From assembly GCA_021401465.1 (NCBI GenBank), contig JADDMT010000003.1, positions 186,001 to 250,000 on the forward strand: a stretch of 64,000 nt of DNA, written 5' to 3'. Numbering within the stretch: position 1 is the first letter of the stretch; every line of letters begins with the position of its first letter. A program made the position numbers and the translations under genes. The stretch comes from Teratosphaeria epicoccoides. Taxonomy: Eukaryota > Ascomycota > Dothideomycetes > Mycosphaerellales > Teratosphaeriaceae. The notes beneath the pieces are model-generated. The model saw only the letters and a program-made list of their open reading frames with translations, was not told the origin of the DNA and searched no databases. Positions 10,042 through 21,400 of the stretch are shown piece by piece.

Positions 10042-12659
10042 ACATTTGCGAAGAGAAAACCGGCTCTGGCAATTGATATGGTGAACAGCACTAATCTTGG
10101 ATTGGCATCATCTTCATGTTTGTGAGGGCGGCATCGGGTTGTACTGTTTGGTCTGGAAATTATCAGGAAGTTCCTGCAAATGTCGGCGTTCAAAAGCTCT
10201 GGAAACCGGTCCAGTCTCAACAAAGTTGCCCGTTCATCAATTCTTTTCACAACGATCTGTATTACCCGTGGTTGGAAAGCTGGCTCAACCCCAGAATCCA
10301 CACGTGCAGTGTAATATATCTCGGTAGCACGACGCACGCCCCGGATCTCCCCATATGAATCGTCTGTATGCATGCGCGTCAGCGTGTGAGGTGCCTCCCC
10401 GTCCCTCTAAGCGATGTTGGAGAAACGCCCCGAGCACCAGTGTTAGTGTCTGGTCGGCGTATGTGCGTCTTCTTGTTGTGGTCGCACGCGGCCCCGCATC
10501 TCGTTCTGCATCTGTCCCGGTTACCAACTACCAGACACCGCAGCTGCCCGTGACAACCAATCACTTCTTGACCGACAACTCGCGTGAGTACTATCGGCCC
10601 GCTGGTCAACGGAGTCTGGTTGAAGTCTATGGATCGCATTCGAGCTCGCGGCCGAGCTGCGCATTGGCTGTGTCTAATAAGCATAGCAATGTAATATGTA
10701 AGCTGCAAGCCACCGCGTCAATCACTCGTTTTGCATGTTTCCGATGCTCACGTGTGGTTATAACCAAGCTTGAAATCACAGATTGGACGGGAGATGGCAG
10801 CCTGTCACAGCAGCCACGGTCAGCGAAGCGGATAGCAACATGTGGTACGTGGACTCAATCTTGACGGCTGTGCTACTCGTCACTTCCTCGAATGGTCATA
10901 GACGATCAATATCAAGCATGACGGTTGGTGGCGGTCTGAGCTGCCGAAGGTTTGTCAGCTCTGACTCCCACAACACCCTGCTTGTCTGCACGCCGACATG
11001 CAGAGACCCAATTGGCGCTGAACAATGCTCGGATGTATGCAGCAAAAACGTGTCGTGGCATGCGGAAGCGCTATGAGCCTGCAGCCTCCTTTGCGTCTGA
11101 AAGACATGTACATCGGCGGCTAGGGTGAGACGGAGCAACTGCTGAATGAAGTAAACGATCGATGTGGCCTGCAGTTGACCTGAGGAGGTCCGAGAACTGT
11201 CAAGCTTCGGTCATGATGCTATCACCGAGACGTAGAGAGGTGATCCCGGTTGGCCAGCTCTGCGCGCGAAGTGTAGAGGGCCGGTACAGCCACAGTTCTG
11301 TGCCGCAGCCGGACATTCACAATGCAAGAAGTAGACACGACACGGACAGTGTACCGTTTTACGTCCAAGCGCATGCTTCGCCGGTAGCACCGAACCTTGC
11401 AATCGGTCAGGCGGGCCATTCTTAGCGCGTGAATCAGGCTCTGTGTTAGTATCGCCGTGAATGATTCTGCCAGAAGCTTGGTACCAGGAACGCGTCGGGG
11501 TGCAATGAAAGTCAGCCAGAATACACCGCCTACTATGATTGGTTGAGCTGTACCGCAAAAGGCAGGTAAGAGCGCGACGCTCTAAGGACCTCTGGGGTCT
11601 TGGAGCGTCTGCACGCTTCAGCTAGTGCGAGTCCAATAACCTCCCCTGTATCCGGCAAGAAATATGCGCGGACCACCTGAATACCAGTCGAGGCATTGAG
11701 CGCAGACGTAAAACGGAATGGTAATGGTCTTCAGAACGGCAGCTAGACTGTCTCGGGTCGGGCAGATCCCACATTCTTCTAGACTTACGAAGCCAGTGAG
11801 CTTCTGATGAGCTTGTGATGTCCCAACATACAGAGACGGCAGGTGGCTTGCGCGGGTCTGTCTGAGTCTGTCACAGATGCCATTCGAATACCATTCTGAA
11901 TGTGCTATGGAGTGACATTTAGCATCTGCATACAACTGGATCAATGTCGTTACTGCGGTCCTAACAACCAGATCACGAACTTTGGAAGCACGAGTCCGTC
12001 CAGAAACACACAATCAAAGGTGCCGCAAGGGGGCCAAATCAGGCCCCAGAAACCAGGCTGGAAGCTGCCGGGCAATGTGACTGATCGCTGGGTCAGGGAC
12101 TCGTACGATTCAACCATGCTGCGAGATGGTTTCCCTGCGATACATGCCAGGCTTCGAAATCTAGTGCTTCTTGAGACCTGTGAGACATGCCATCTATGGC
12201 TCACTCGATGGACCAGAGCTCGCCGTGGCAACGGAATGTCACAAGTCATGTGCCTGCGTCATACTAACATAATTCCAGTGAACAGGAACGTCCTAGTGCC
12301 GCTGCCGGATCTCAGGAGAGCCGTTTAGCACACACAGCAGAGCCATTCACCTGGGTTACCGAAGACCCTGGATGCCGAGGACAAGGTGCCTTAATGCCGC
12401 CTCTGCAGCAGAGTCGTTGATCCATCGTGCGAATGGGTAAGGAGTTTCGGCAGAGTCTCAGGAGAGGTGCATGCTACCAAACGGGAGCAGGTTGTGACGG
12501 CACTGCGCGCAGAAGAGCACCAGATTTGCAGGTATGACGAGAAGAAAGCAATTGCGGCCGAGTCGTGAGAGCATGAGAACACTGTCGCATATAGGTTGTT
12601 CTTCAATAAGCCGTTCTGCACAAGGCAAAGAGATTTGAAAGCGTTTGGCAGACGCGAAG
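10042..12659. other. 2.6-kb intergenic region, no supportable gene
   Basis: The RRM gene and the minus-strand methyltransferase converge on this interval. The longest frames (169 codons at 10355-10864, 142 codons at 11900-12328) have no recognisable domains, no codon bias and no splice partners. A hairpin with perfect 7-bp arms (GACGCTC/GAGCGTC) lies at 11576-11609, but it does not fold as a tRNA. Nothing else stands out. Confidence 0.4.
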
Positions 12660-13397
12660 TCATGAATCCTGCCACTTCCACACATCGCTCTGAAAGTTTG
12701 CATAGCACCAGAATTCATTGCTCAGGCCTTTGCTATGCTCAGGCTCAAACGTCGTGGTCCTGACTCCCAGCTTACCGTACAACTTTCCCATAATCAAATT
12801 CGCCATCCTCTCGCCTGTGCACAATATGAGTTTCAAACCTGCCTGCGTGCCCGCGTTCCAAGGCTCCCAGGTCTTTGCCAGGTATCGAGTGGTGAGGGCT
12901 GTTTTGGTCTGGCAGTCCTCTGACAAGAATGGTGGATCGCAAATGATCCTGTCGAATTTGTGCTTCATTGACCGCGGGATGCGAAGAGGGGAGTCGAGAT
13001 CGTAAGGTATAAAGTCATCTCCGAGCACTTCGAACCTTTTGTCGTATTCTAGCAGTCGGACAACAGGTCTTGCGTCGGACGGCCATTCGGAAAGAATGTT
13101 CCGAGCGGCGACGAAGACACTTGGAGCTGAGATGATAGCAATGTGGGTCTTGCTGTCTGCTCCATCCAAAAGCTGCATAGCCAAAATACCAGCGGTATCC
13201 CCAGTATACCAGAATTGACTTGCGTTCCAGTCTTCGCCAAAAAATTCCATAGAGAGCTTGTTGTTCTTGTCGAACGCCTCCCCGGCCTTTGCTTTCAGGT
13301 CCTCGAACTGCTTAGCTTTGAAGTCCTTCTCAAGCTGGAACTCCTGCAGCAGTGCTAACGTGTCGGCTGAGAGCGAGGGTTGATCATCATCGTCCAT
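12660..13397 (-). CDS. EFM5: EEF1A lysine methyltransferase, EFM5/EEF1AKMT1 family
   Basis: A single-exon frame of 245 residues starts MDDDDQPSLS. It resembles the N6-adenine-like methyltransferase family now known as Efm5/EEF1AKMT1. The hallmarks are the acidic N-terminus with SADTLALLQEF, the SQFWYTGDTA block, and the catalytic DPPF motif at residues 154-157 (RIICDPPFLSE). They are followed by the LCTGERM and FEPEHSKGLSNEFWCYANF blocks near the C-terminus. In yeast Efm5 trimethylates eEF1A at Lys79 in the cytosol. The length is normal for the family. The upstream neighbour BSD2 is divergent and functionally unrelated. Confidence 0.93.
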   Translation of the reverse strand: MDDDDQPSLSADTLALLQEFQLEKDFKAKQFEDLKAKAGEAFDKNNKLSMEFFGEDWNASQFWYTGDTAGILAMQLLDGADSKTHIAIISAPSVFVAARNILSEWPSDARPVVRLLEYDKRFEVLGDDFIPYDLDSPLRIPRSMKHKFDRIICDPPFLSEDCQTKTALTTRYLAKTWEPWNAGTQAGLKLILCTGERMANLIMGKLYGKLGVRTTTFEPEHSKGLSNEFWCYANFQSDVWKWQDS

Positions 13398-13816
13398 GGT
13401 GAATGGAGGGCCCTTGAGCGATGGAGACGGCTACCGACCGCATTGCATGCGCTTTCGACAGTGTGGCAAGATCTAGGCAGATGTGCAGACAGCGACCTTC
13501 CCGCCACAGTGCCGAAGCGTCAGTGCGAACATGTGTTTTGATACGAAATCTCGAAGAAGAACCTGGAAGGCACGTGAGCAATTCTGCGACAATGAGTGCT
13601 GCGCCACAAGTGCACGGACAGTGACTGATTCATGCGAAATGGAACTAAGTCGTCTCGCCGGCGCATTCTGACAATGTGATCGACTGTGAGTCCGTCACGC
13701 TCTCCACCCTTCTACGACAACATTCAGTGCCTTGTCACACGCTTTGCTACTTCCTCGGGACCTGCTCGCCTTTTCGCCGGTACTGAGTGAACTCGTGCAT
13801 ACTTACCATCGGAGCC
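13398..13816. promoter_or_regulatory. divergent promoter region between EFM5 and BSD2
   Basis: These 419 bases lie between two start codons facing apart. No TATA box or known motif is obvious. A plus-strand frame opening at a GTG at 13787 runs in frame into BSD2 but is most likely leader sequence. Confidence 0.4.
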
Positions 13817-14974
13817 ATGAGCTCGCAGCGCTACGAGCGGGTACGTAAGGCCAAGCGCCTGCCCCATCGCCTCCTCCAGATTGTGCCAGATGGCAGACCT
13901 CTTGATGCGCAGACCGCTGATGGTATTCCGCAACAGGTAACAGACAACGACAACGAGAACCGCGCGACAGACGCTATACCGCACCCGATCCCAAGCTCGC
14001 CGCCACCCTCGTTCCGGAGCCGCGCAAGCTCCAGACGGCCATCGAGGGATGGGGCACAACGCAGCGAGCAGGAGGCACAGGACTTGAATGATGCATTTGG
14101 CGCACCTTCGGACGACGAGGATGAGGATGATGACTCACGAGACCGACGGCGACTTATACCAAGCGACCGGAGTCCGCCAGGCTCTCCCCGCGGCGATGTA
14201 GCTCCGCCGACTGCAGAATCACAAAGACCTAACCTACTCCAGCGGCGAGTAACGGAAATGCCCGTCTTTACACCTCCTTCTGGTGGCAGAACACTAGGCA
14301 GGGGTGGTAGCACAAACGATGGTGTATTCGCCAATATCAGTGCCAAGCCACGGCCTGGCGAGGACCTAGAGGAGAAGCCACCGACGTACGAGCAAGCGGC
14401 TGCCGATGCAACACCACCTTACTGGGAAACAACGGTCATGTCGCCGTACCACATGACTGGAAATCCGGATGATGTATTTGTGGATGGACTCTTGGTTGGA
14501 AGTCTCTTTAGCTTCATCTGGAATGCCCTGATTTCCATCTCCTTCCAGCTAATAGGATTCTTGCTCACATATCTCCTGCACACAACACACGCCGCCAAAC
14601 ATGGATCACGGGCTGGATTGGGTATCACGCTTGTGCAATTTGGCTTCTCGATGCGGTACGGATCTTCCAAGAACGCTGTTGTGTCACCCAACGGCGATGG
14701 CGGCACAGATGTCGGTGTACCTGAAGATCCCAATTCTCATGACTTTGACCCGGGTCAGGTCGGCTCACCAGAGGGACCAGCAGGTCGCATGGGGCTTTCG
14801 ACTGGCGACTGGCTTTCGTATGTTTTGATGATTGTTGGATGGTTCATATTGATTCGAGCAGTATCGGACTTCGTGCGGGCAAGGAGGCAGGAGCAGCTCA
14901 TACGCTCTAGCCCCGACCGTGGATTGGGCGTAGCTGTTGTTGCCGAGGGCGAGAGCCCCGAGAGCACTGTTTAA
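13817..14974 (+). CDS. BSD2: Bsd2/NDFIP-family membrane adaptor for Rsp5-type ubiquitin ligase
   Basis: I chose the ATG at 13817 (MSSQRYERVRKAKRLPHRLL); the frame extends 10 codons further upstream but only to a GTG. The product has 385 residues. A long polar, acidic N-terminal region precedes two proline/tyrosine motifs, PPTY at about 188-191 and PPYW at about 200-203, within EKPPTYEQAAADATPPYWET. Hydrophobic segments follow: LLVGSLFSFIWNALISISF running into LIGFLLTYLL, AGLGITLVQFGFSM, and a last one near WLSYVLMIVGWFILI. This layout matches Bsd2/Ndfip proteins, which bind WW domains of Rsp5/Nedd4 ligases and direct ubiquitination of membrane cargo such as metal transporters at Golgi and endosome. 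No introns are seen. Confidence 0.9.
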   Translation: MSSQRYERVRKAKRLPHRLLQIVPDGRPLDAQTADGIPQQVTDNDNENRATDAIPHPIPSSPPPSFRSRASSRRPSRDGAQRSEQEAQDLNDAFGAPSDDEDEDDDSRDRRRLIPSDRSPPGSPRGDVAPPTAESQRPNLLQRRVTEMPVFTPPSGGRTLGRGGSTNDGVFANISAKPRPGEDLEEKPPTYEQAAADATPPYWETTVMSPYHMTGNPDDVFVDGLLVGSLFSFIWNALISISFQLIGFLLTYLLHTTHAAKHGSRAGLGITLVQFGFSMRYGSSKNAVVSPNGDGGTDVGVPEDPNSHDFDPGQVGSPEGPAGRMGLSTGDWLSYVLMIVGWFILIRAVSDFVRARRQEQLIRSSPDRGLGVAVVAEGESPESTV

Positions 14975-15526
14975 AGTTTTAGCGTATATGATGCGATGAG
15001 CGGCTCATTACGAATGTGGTATCCCTTAAGGCGTGGAGTCTGGGAAGGAACGACCTGCAGGCCATTACGCACCTTTCAGTACCTTTGCAAGAGACGGAAC
15101 ATTTGCATAAGAAGACATCATTATATGGAGTGTCAACTGCATTGGTCCTGTTTCTCCCTTCTCCAACTGGCTTGTCATGCTTCCGTTGTTTACATCTTTG
15201 GTGTTGAACGCCAAGGCAAGAGCACATTAAACTTGCGCGATGGCTGCAGCTGTTCGCTCCGCGATAGGTCGCAAGTCTGAGGCACAGCCTTGTGCACGCA
15301 TAAGCGCAGCCTATAGGGACGAGGTATGTTCTGTCTCGTCAATACGTCGGCCAGCCGATGGGCTCGCCTGCTCCATAGCGTCGTTGATCCTGGGAAAGAG
15401 CCGGCAAGGTAAGCCGGCGAACTGCGCGGGCGGCGAGACATGGTCACATCCGCACACAGTCTTGAGCGAGCATTCTCTTCGCAACCTGTACATGTGCTGA
15501 AGTGATCGGACGATAGCATTGTCGTT
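14975..15526. other. intergenic region between BSD2 and the LaeA-like gene
   Basis: This interval holds the BSD2 3' flank and the LaeA-like promoter. Overlapping short frames on both strands show no family signature. Nothing more can be supported. Confidence 0.4.
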
Positions 15527-17073
15527 ATGGCTGAAACAACGGCTACACAGGAAGTACCAGCAGCTGCTGCAGTGACAGAACAAGTTCCCGCTCAGCAGGA
15601 GGCGGCGTCCGCTGCAGTTGTATGTTATGCTCCGACACAAGGTCCAACGACTTTGCGTGGCATTGTGCTAATCGGACGGACAGGAGGTCGATGTCGACCA
15701 GGACTCGGCGTATCCTGACGACGACGCTGCATCGTGCGTGATCAATGTTCGTCGACTGCACAAGCAGGAATGTTGACAATAAGGTATCCAGTGAGACGAC
15801 TTCTGTAGCTTCCCACTTGATGCGGGGCCACATCGAGCATGGGCGAAAGTGAGCTTCGCGTGCCAAGCGTACGGCGGGCACGGACTGACGGGCGTTGCAG
15901 GTATGCTGCGTTGGCCGACAACTACTGGTACGAGCGTGAACACCATCAACGCCAAAAGCTATCTCCTAATCTGCTTTAGGGCTCCGGTCGATGAACAGCA
16001 ATTCGCCACGATGGATGCAGGCCACTACTTGTACCTCCTGATGAACAGCATCGTGAGCCCGGACAACCTCCTCTTTCGGTCACCACTCTCGAACCCGCAG
16101 CGCATACTCGACATCGGGACCGGGCCTGGAACATGGGCCATCGATTGTGCTGACAAGTTTCCAAACGCTATCGTCTACGGTGTCGACTTACACCCGCCAC
16201 CAGCTCCCTTCGTGCCACCAAACTGCTTCCTTGAGGTGGACGATGTCACGCAGGAATGGACTTACAAGGAGAGCTTCGATCTTATTGTATGTTTATTACC
16301 ATGACGTGGTGCTGGTAACGGCAATGCTGACATTGATGATCGTGACAACCAGCATATGCGGCAGTTGCTTGGCGCTTTTTCAGACCATGACTGGGATGAA
16401 GTCTACAATAAATGTTACGAGTACGCGATCTTTCCCATGACAGTGGCGCCCCTCGCTGATTCAAATCGCAGGCACCTGAAGCCAGGCGGCTGGATCGAGC
16501 ATCTAGAGGCCGATATCCACGCACACTCTGACGACGGGACTCTGGCACCAGACTCGTTTCTCGCCGGATGGGTAAATTATCTCCAAATCCGCTTGCACTG
16601 GTTCCTGCTGACATCTCTGCAGGGCACAACTTTCATGCCTACTGGCGAACGATCAAACCGACCTCTGGACGTCCAAGCAACCATGAAAGCTAAGATCGAG
16701 AGAGCAGGGTTCGTCAACGTACAAGAGCACCTCTTCAAGACTCCAGTCGGAACCTGGCCAAAAGATGAGATTCTTAAAGAGGTCGGACGAATCAATTACC
16801 GTCATTGGTCGGATGGATTGGAAGGCTATGCCATGTATCTGCTAACTCACTACGGGCATCCGAAGCCTTGGACGGCTGACGAGGTATGTTGCGCCGCAGC
16901 CATGGCTCAATCGGGCGAAAAGTCAACTTGTCGGGAACCGATCCACTGACGGCGATTCACAGGTCCGGGTCTACGTCGCGAAGGTCAGGCAGGAGCTGCA
17001 AAATCGGAAGCTGCATATGTGGCATTGGTCTCGAAGGGTATGGGCTCAGAAGCCGGCAAATCACACTGCCTAA
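15527..17073 (+). CDS. LaeA-like SAM-dependent methyltransferase, nine exons
   Basis: The exons I infer are 15527-15619, 15684-15733, 15792-15848, 15901-15927, 15980-16286, 16353-16420, 16472-16571, 16623-16883 and 16963-17073, giving 357 residues with every phase consistent. All eight introns are 51-79 bp with GT..AG ends and mostly clear CTRAY branch sites. Exon 4 is only 27 nt. The N-terminus is acidic (EVDVDQDSAYPDDD), then KYAALADNYW|APVDEQQ aligns with the region before the fold. SAM motif I is ILDIGTGPGTWAID at about residues 117-130, then GVDLHP, FDLI|HMR and LKPGGWIEHLE. The end (VRVYVAKVRQEL, MWHWSRRVWAQKP) is family-typical. LaeA relatives are mostly putative methyltransferases with unknown substrates. 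This is not LaeA itself by any evidence here; no metabolite cluster adjoins it. Confidence 0.92.
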
Positions 17074-17407
17074 GGATTTCAGTGCAGACCACCGCAAATT
17101 ACCAGTTGTGTTCCTCGCGCGCTCTTCAAATGGAGGCCCCAGCGCTTTATGTCTTCTTGGGTGTCACTCGTGTAATTCACCGGTCCTCCAATCCCCTTCC
17201 TCAATCGTCGCAATAGTGGAATCCCTCGTCATCACATGCGCCCAAGCTCAAGGCGGTCAAAAAGTCGAGCAAATCCAGCCCTTGATCGTTTCTCTCCTTC
17301 TGGCCCAAACATCACCTTCTACACTCAATTGCACTGTCATCACTCCAGAACTCTAGAAACATCGCCGCAACATTCCCGCCAACCGCCAACCACCCGTCTC
17401 AGCAACA
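17074..17407. promoter_or_regulatory. upstream region of the small secreted protein gene
   Basis: The last 120 bases before the ATG are rich in C and T with scattered A (TCTCTCCTTCTGGCCC, CATCACCTTCTACACTC), typical of leaders of well-expressed filamentous-fungal genes. No TATA box is evident. Confidence 0.4.
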
Positions 17408-17919
17408 ATGACTCTCAAACTCCTCACTCTCACTCTCGTCCTCCTCATGGCCGCCGCCGCCAACGCCAATGCCAATGCCGGCCTCAAGAACCTCCTCGCC
17501 ACCCGCGACTTCTGCACCAGCTCGAAGCGCTTCGACGACGCCAACGTCACGACCCACGGGCGCGACACTGCCGTGAGGCGCGTCCAAGGCGTGAGCAGCA
17601 CCAACCACGAGCAGATTATACGCGAGCGAGGAGAGCTGACACAAAATTGGCATGGAAGGTCTGCTCCGACGACACCCAGAGCTCCTTCTACCAGAAATGC
17701 GTCTTCTGCAACCAGGACACGCACACAAGAGATCAGGTTGATTGCTTCCCTGAGGGCTCGGTGAGTCACACACCTTCCGAATCACTTTACTTGACCGCAG
17801 TCTGGGGGCCAGAGGAACAGCGTCGTCGGGTGACTGACTGACATGCTTGGTGACAGTGCACGGGCGGCTCCAACACCTGCGTCGCGATTCTGCCGGTCAG
17901 GAACGGCATCTGTACCTAG
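17408..17919 (+). CDS. small cysteine-rich secreted protein, effector-like
   Basis: Exons 17408-17590, 17659-17760 and 17857-17919 give 115 residues, with both introns in phase 0. Intron 1 has a CTGAC branch site; intron 2 begins GTGAGT and has tandem CTGAC before GACAG. The N-terminus is a classic signal peptide (MTLKLLTLTLVLLMAAAANA) with cleavage likely near residue 24. The mature chain of about 91 residues carries eight cysteines (36, 63, 75, 78, 90, 96, 103, 114), with a CVFC pair and the end CVAILPVRNGIC. An earlier donor at 17573 would shorten it to 109 residues without changing the cysteines. I recognise no family; function is unknown. Size, secretion and even cysteine number fit small secreted proteins of plant- or surface-associated fungi, but effector function is inference only. 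Confidence 0.75.
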
Positions 17920-18428
17920 GCAGGGACAAGCGTCATGTCGTGATATTCCTCGCTGCGCATCAGGCGGATGGTGCGACAATGAGGTGGATGTGCGTAGAGC
18001 TGGCGATCTTGATGATTATGCGGCATTGACCGACGGCAGAAGAATGGATGCTCGAGCTCGTGCGCATTGGCGACATGATGAAGATCCAAAGGTGTCTCAG
18101 AAGAATGCTGTAGAAGGTACACCGGACGATTGAAGATGTTTGCGTGCCCAGGTAGATACGCTAAACTCGACATCAATAGACCGGCTGAGTCAGCGATACC
18201 ATCAGTCAATCAACCGGTTGACTGGTTGACTTGGATGACTGCCCTTTGACACGTCTGACTGCTGGTCGATAGGTGGACTGCTTTTGACATGGTTGCCTTG
18301 GCTAATAACGATGCCGGTGACTGTTGGGGATCATGCGGTGACGCCTGCCACCAACCGGTTTACTAGATAGTTGACTAAGGGAATCATTAAACTTGATTCC
18401 TCACCAATGCAGTCGACTACAGACTACT
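17920..18428. other. intergenic stretch with TGAC-rich repeats
   Basis: The secreted-protein gene and APC1 converge here. From about 18205 to 18380 the sequence is rich in TTGAC/TGACT words, and the palindrome-containing word CAACCGGTT occurs twice, at 18211-18219 and 18352-18360. No gene is seen. Confidence 0.4.
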
Positions 18429-21400
18429 TCATACCTCGCTCATGCTTCTCTGCCTCTCCTCAATTCTCGCTCTTAAAGCCCCGGTAACACTTGTCCCAAG
18501 CCATTTCAAGGTTCCGTCACCCTCTGCCCTTGCCCTCTCAGTCCACGTAAACAGCACTCTCAAGTTCCACAGCGCATCTGCATCATGACTATATGGACTT
18601 TTCCTCACAACTAACTTTGAGTCTACAACTGTGCCTCTCTCATCTACCCGCACTGAACTTTGCACATCTGGAGGCAGCACAAGCTCAATGTCCGCTTTGT
18701 TTAGCTCACTGAGAGCAGGTAGCTCGAAAATGGACTGCCACACGTCCCTCTCGACCCCGAGGAACTGCGCATCATTCAGCGCCGCCAGGGCTGCACAGAA
18801 TATCGAGCCGTAAGCTTCTGAAGCTGGACACCTTCTCACGTGAACCGTTTGTCGCCTCCTGAACGCCGCCAAATGATCGGGATTGCCCTCAAAATCCAAT
18901 GTCACGCGCCAATATGTAGGGTCGTTCGTCTGGATCATGGCTACTGTATCGAGCTCAGGCAACAAACATGGCGCTGTAAGCATCTTGAATGTTCGATCTC
19001 GCATTAAAACGCGGATTGGCATCCTGATCGGTCTGTGCGTGTCAATGTCTTCAATGACCAGGCATCTGGCTTCTGCAGCAAAGACCCAGAAATGCCTGAG
19101 AGCTTGTAGATGGACTCGATTGTCAGATACTTCAATTGGCAACAACGGGTAAAACGAGATGATCAGGGCTGCGATTGCCAAGTCAGAGGTGCCAAAGGTC
19201 TGGGTGCCGCCAGCCATGAAGAGCACGCCAATGGCGAGATGGCTTGCAAGATGTGAGCCATAGGGTGTATCAGCGTCGGTTCGCCCATGCAAGCGGCGTA
19301 GGTATCGGAAGGTGACCAGGTCGCCAGTCCCTGCCATCACAGTCGCAGCGCAAACGACAAGTATATCAACACAGCGGCGAACCGTTGATCGTGCTAGCTT
19401 TGCGTCGTAGAAGTATGTGTCGCCACTTATGTTGTAGAAGATCTCAACGACCCTCAGAATTTCGTCGCGAGCAGCAAGGTCGCCACTACCAGCAGTCTTC
19501 AGCGCCAGAGCCCATGCGAGGCCAGTAACGATATTGTAGAACGGGATGTCAGCGATCCGCAATGGCTGCTTTCCAGGGGAGGTCTGCATTGCTTTGAGCC
19601 TGCCTTTGTAGCAAGTAGGCAGATGCTCTTCGATCCAGCTTTTATCCGATCCTGCGGTTGCGGCCTTGATGTGGTTCCACATAATGACATGTCTTGTCAT
19701 CGCGCGAAGCATCAACATGTCAGGCCGGACGTGATCGAATTGTGCTTCGGTGTCTGGTATGTCGACCTTATTGGCAAGAACTCGGTCTGCGGACTTCATG
19801 TAGACAAGCGCAATCGCCATAATAGCTCCAGCAGTCGCTCTGTCGAAGACATGTACAGCACGGACTACTCTAGGCCCAACAGCCATAGCCAGAAGCCTTT
19901 CAGGCAGATACATACCATGCAAGCCTTTCAGATTTCTGCCCCTGCCCAAGTTGATCAGGCCTAACGCAAACCCGGCTGCAAGCCTATAAGATTCGTCTCG
20001 CAACGGGTCGGGTCCACTGTCGGGATCCTCGAGTCCCATATATTCAATCTCTGATAGCATGACCTCACTCATACGCCGATGCTGCGTATTGTAGTACAGC
20101 AAACCGACACCTATCAGTCCAGCGGTCTGAACGACAGGCGCGACGTTCAGCTCTGCCGCGCCGGCTGGCAGCATGCGTGTGATATGGACGGATAGCATGC
20201 GGGTGATCAGACTGTCCATAGTGCCCATGTATGATGCTGATAGACCAAGCAGCAGGCCAACTGATGTCATAGAATGCTTTGGCGTCAGGTATTTGAATGA
20301 TAGCCATTTGGCCAATGAGCGAAGGTGGCCGCCTAAACCGAGTGCCAGTAATAGGCCTGCGTGTCGGTTCGTTAGATCACTTGGCTTGTTAAATGCTATC
20401 CAAGACGTGTCAATGCCATCGACACTGCGAGAAATGCGCATGCCAGCAGACACGCCAGCATGGAAGTATGCCCAGCCACATTTCTCCTCTGTGAGCCACT
20501 GCCGGTCAATTGTCAAATTGTGTCCCATCGGCTGCATCAAGACGTTAGTTGTGAAACCTGACAAAGTGTACCTCTCGGTGAGCAGTGGCGTCACGCAGTC
20601 ATAGTGAATCATGCCATCGCCTGCTGGCAGGGCCATCATTCGCAGTGTCATGAAATGCATAGTGCGGCGCTGCTGCTCAAAGTGGTATGCGTCGTCCCAC
20701 TCAGGCTCTTTCTCGCACTCGCCCACTTGAGTACTGCTGTAGTGCATCAGGCCGACGGCTTCCACAAGTCTTCTATCTTCATTGAAGATGAGCTGTGACA
20801 CGGCGTGTCGACTTGCTGCGCGAGTCTTGACTGGGTGCACGTGCTGGACCAATGAGTGAGAAATGGACTGCAAGTCTCGCGGGGCCACTATATTGCTGCT
20901 CTGCGGTCTAGGATGTAATACTTTCTTGTCTGTAAGGTTGAGCTCCAGATCTTCCCTCCCTGTCAGATGGAGGAGGCGGGCAGGCCATGTGGTTGGAGGC
21001 TGGCGTTCACAGCGTGCGATAGCATCTTTAAGGGGTGCCGCAAATGCCTCAGGCAGAGTATCGAGCATATCTCCTTCAACGTGGTGCTCGGCCATTGATT
21101 CGACGACTCTTGCCGAAGTGACGGTAAGCGCGGCGGTGTCAAGCAGCACGCTTGAAAGAGCGCATATTCTCGGGGTGAGCTTGCTGGCGTTGCTCGTCTC
21201 GACAGTGAGGGGCGCCACAGTATCAGAATTTGCAATCACGTCTATTGACGGATACCGCTCGATAGACTGGGCTTGAAGCGAGTGCTCGAACCATCTGTAC
21301 GCACCTATCGGCTCTTCCATTAAGGGCAGCAAAGGCGGCACTAGCGGCGATGACTCTACAAAGGCGAATTCATCCTCACTTGCACCCTCAAGGGCATAGT

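Noticed and set aside
9780..10373. A 197-codon minus-strand open frame.
   Set aside because: Its downstream part lies opposite RRM2 exons and the rest is featureless; it is a shadow frame.
10355..10864. A 169-codon plus-strand frame with an ATG in the RRM-EFM5 gap.
   Set aside because: It is Cys/Arg/Ser-rich without pattern, has no codon bias and no flanking exons; likely chance.
11530..11650. A tRNA-like stretch with a strong hairpin (11576-11609) followed by GTGCGAGTCC.
   Set aside because: The putative T-arm does not pair, no acceptor stem can be formed and the A box is poor, so it is not a tRNA.
13787..13816. An extended N-terminus for BSD2 from 13787.
   Set aside because: It begins at GTG, not ATG; the first ATG in frame is 13817.
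15527..17919. A secondary-metabolite or effector cluster around the LaeA-like gene.
   Set aside because: No synthase, P450, transporter or pathway regulator lies within reach; the neighbours are housekeeping genes.
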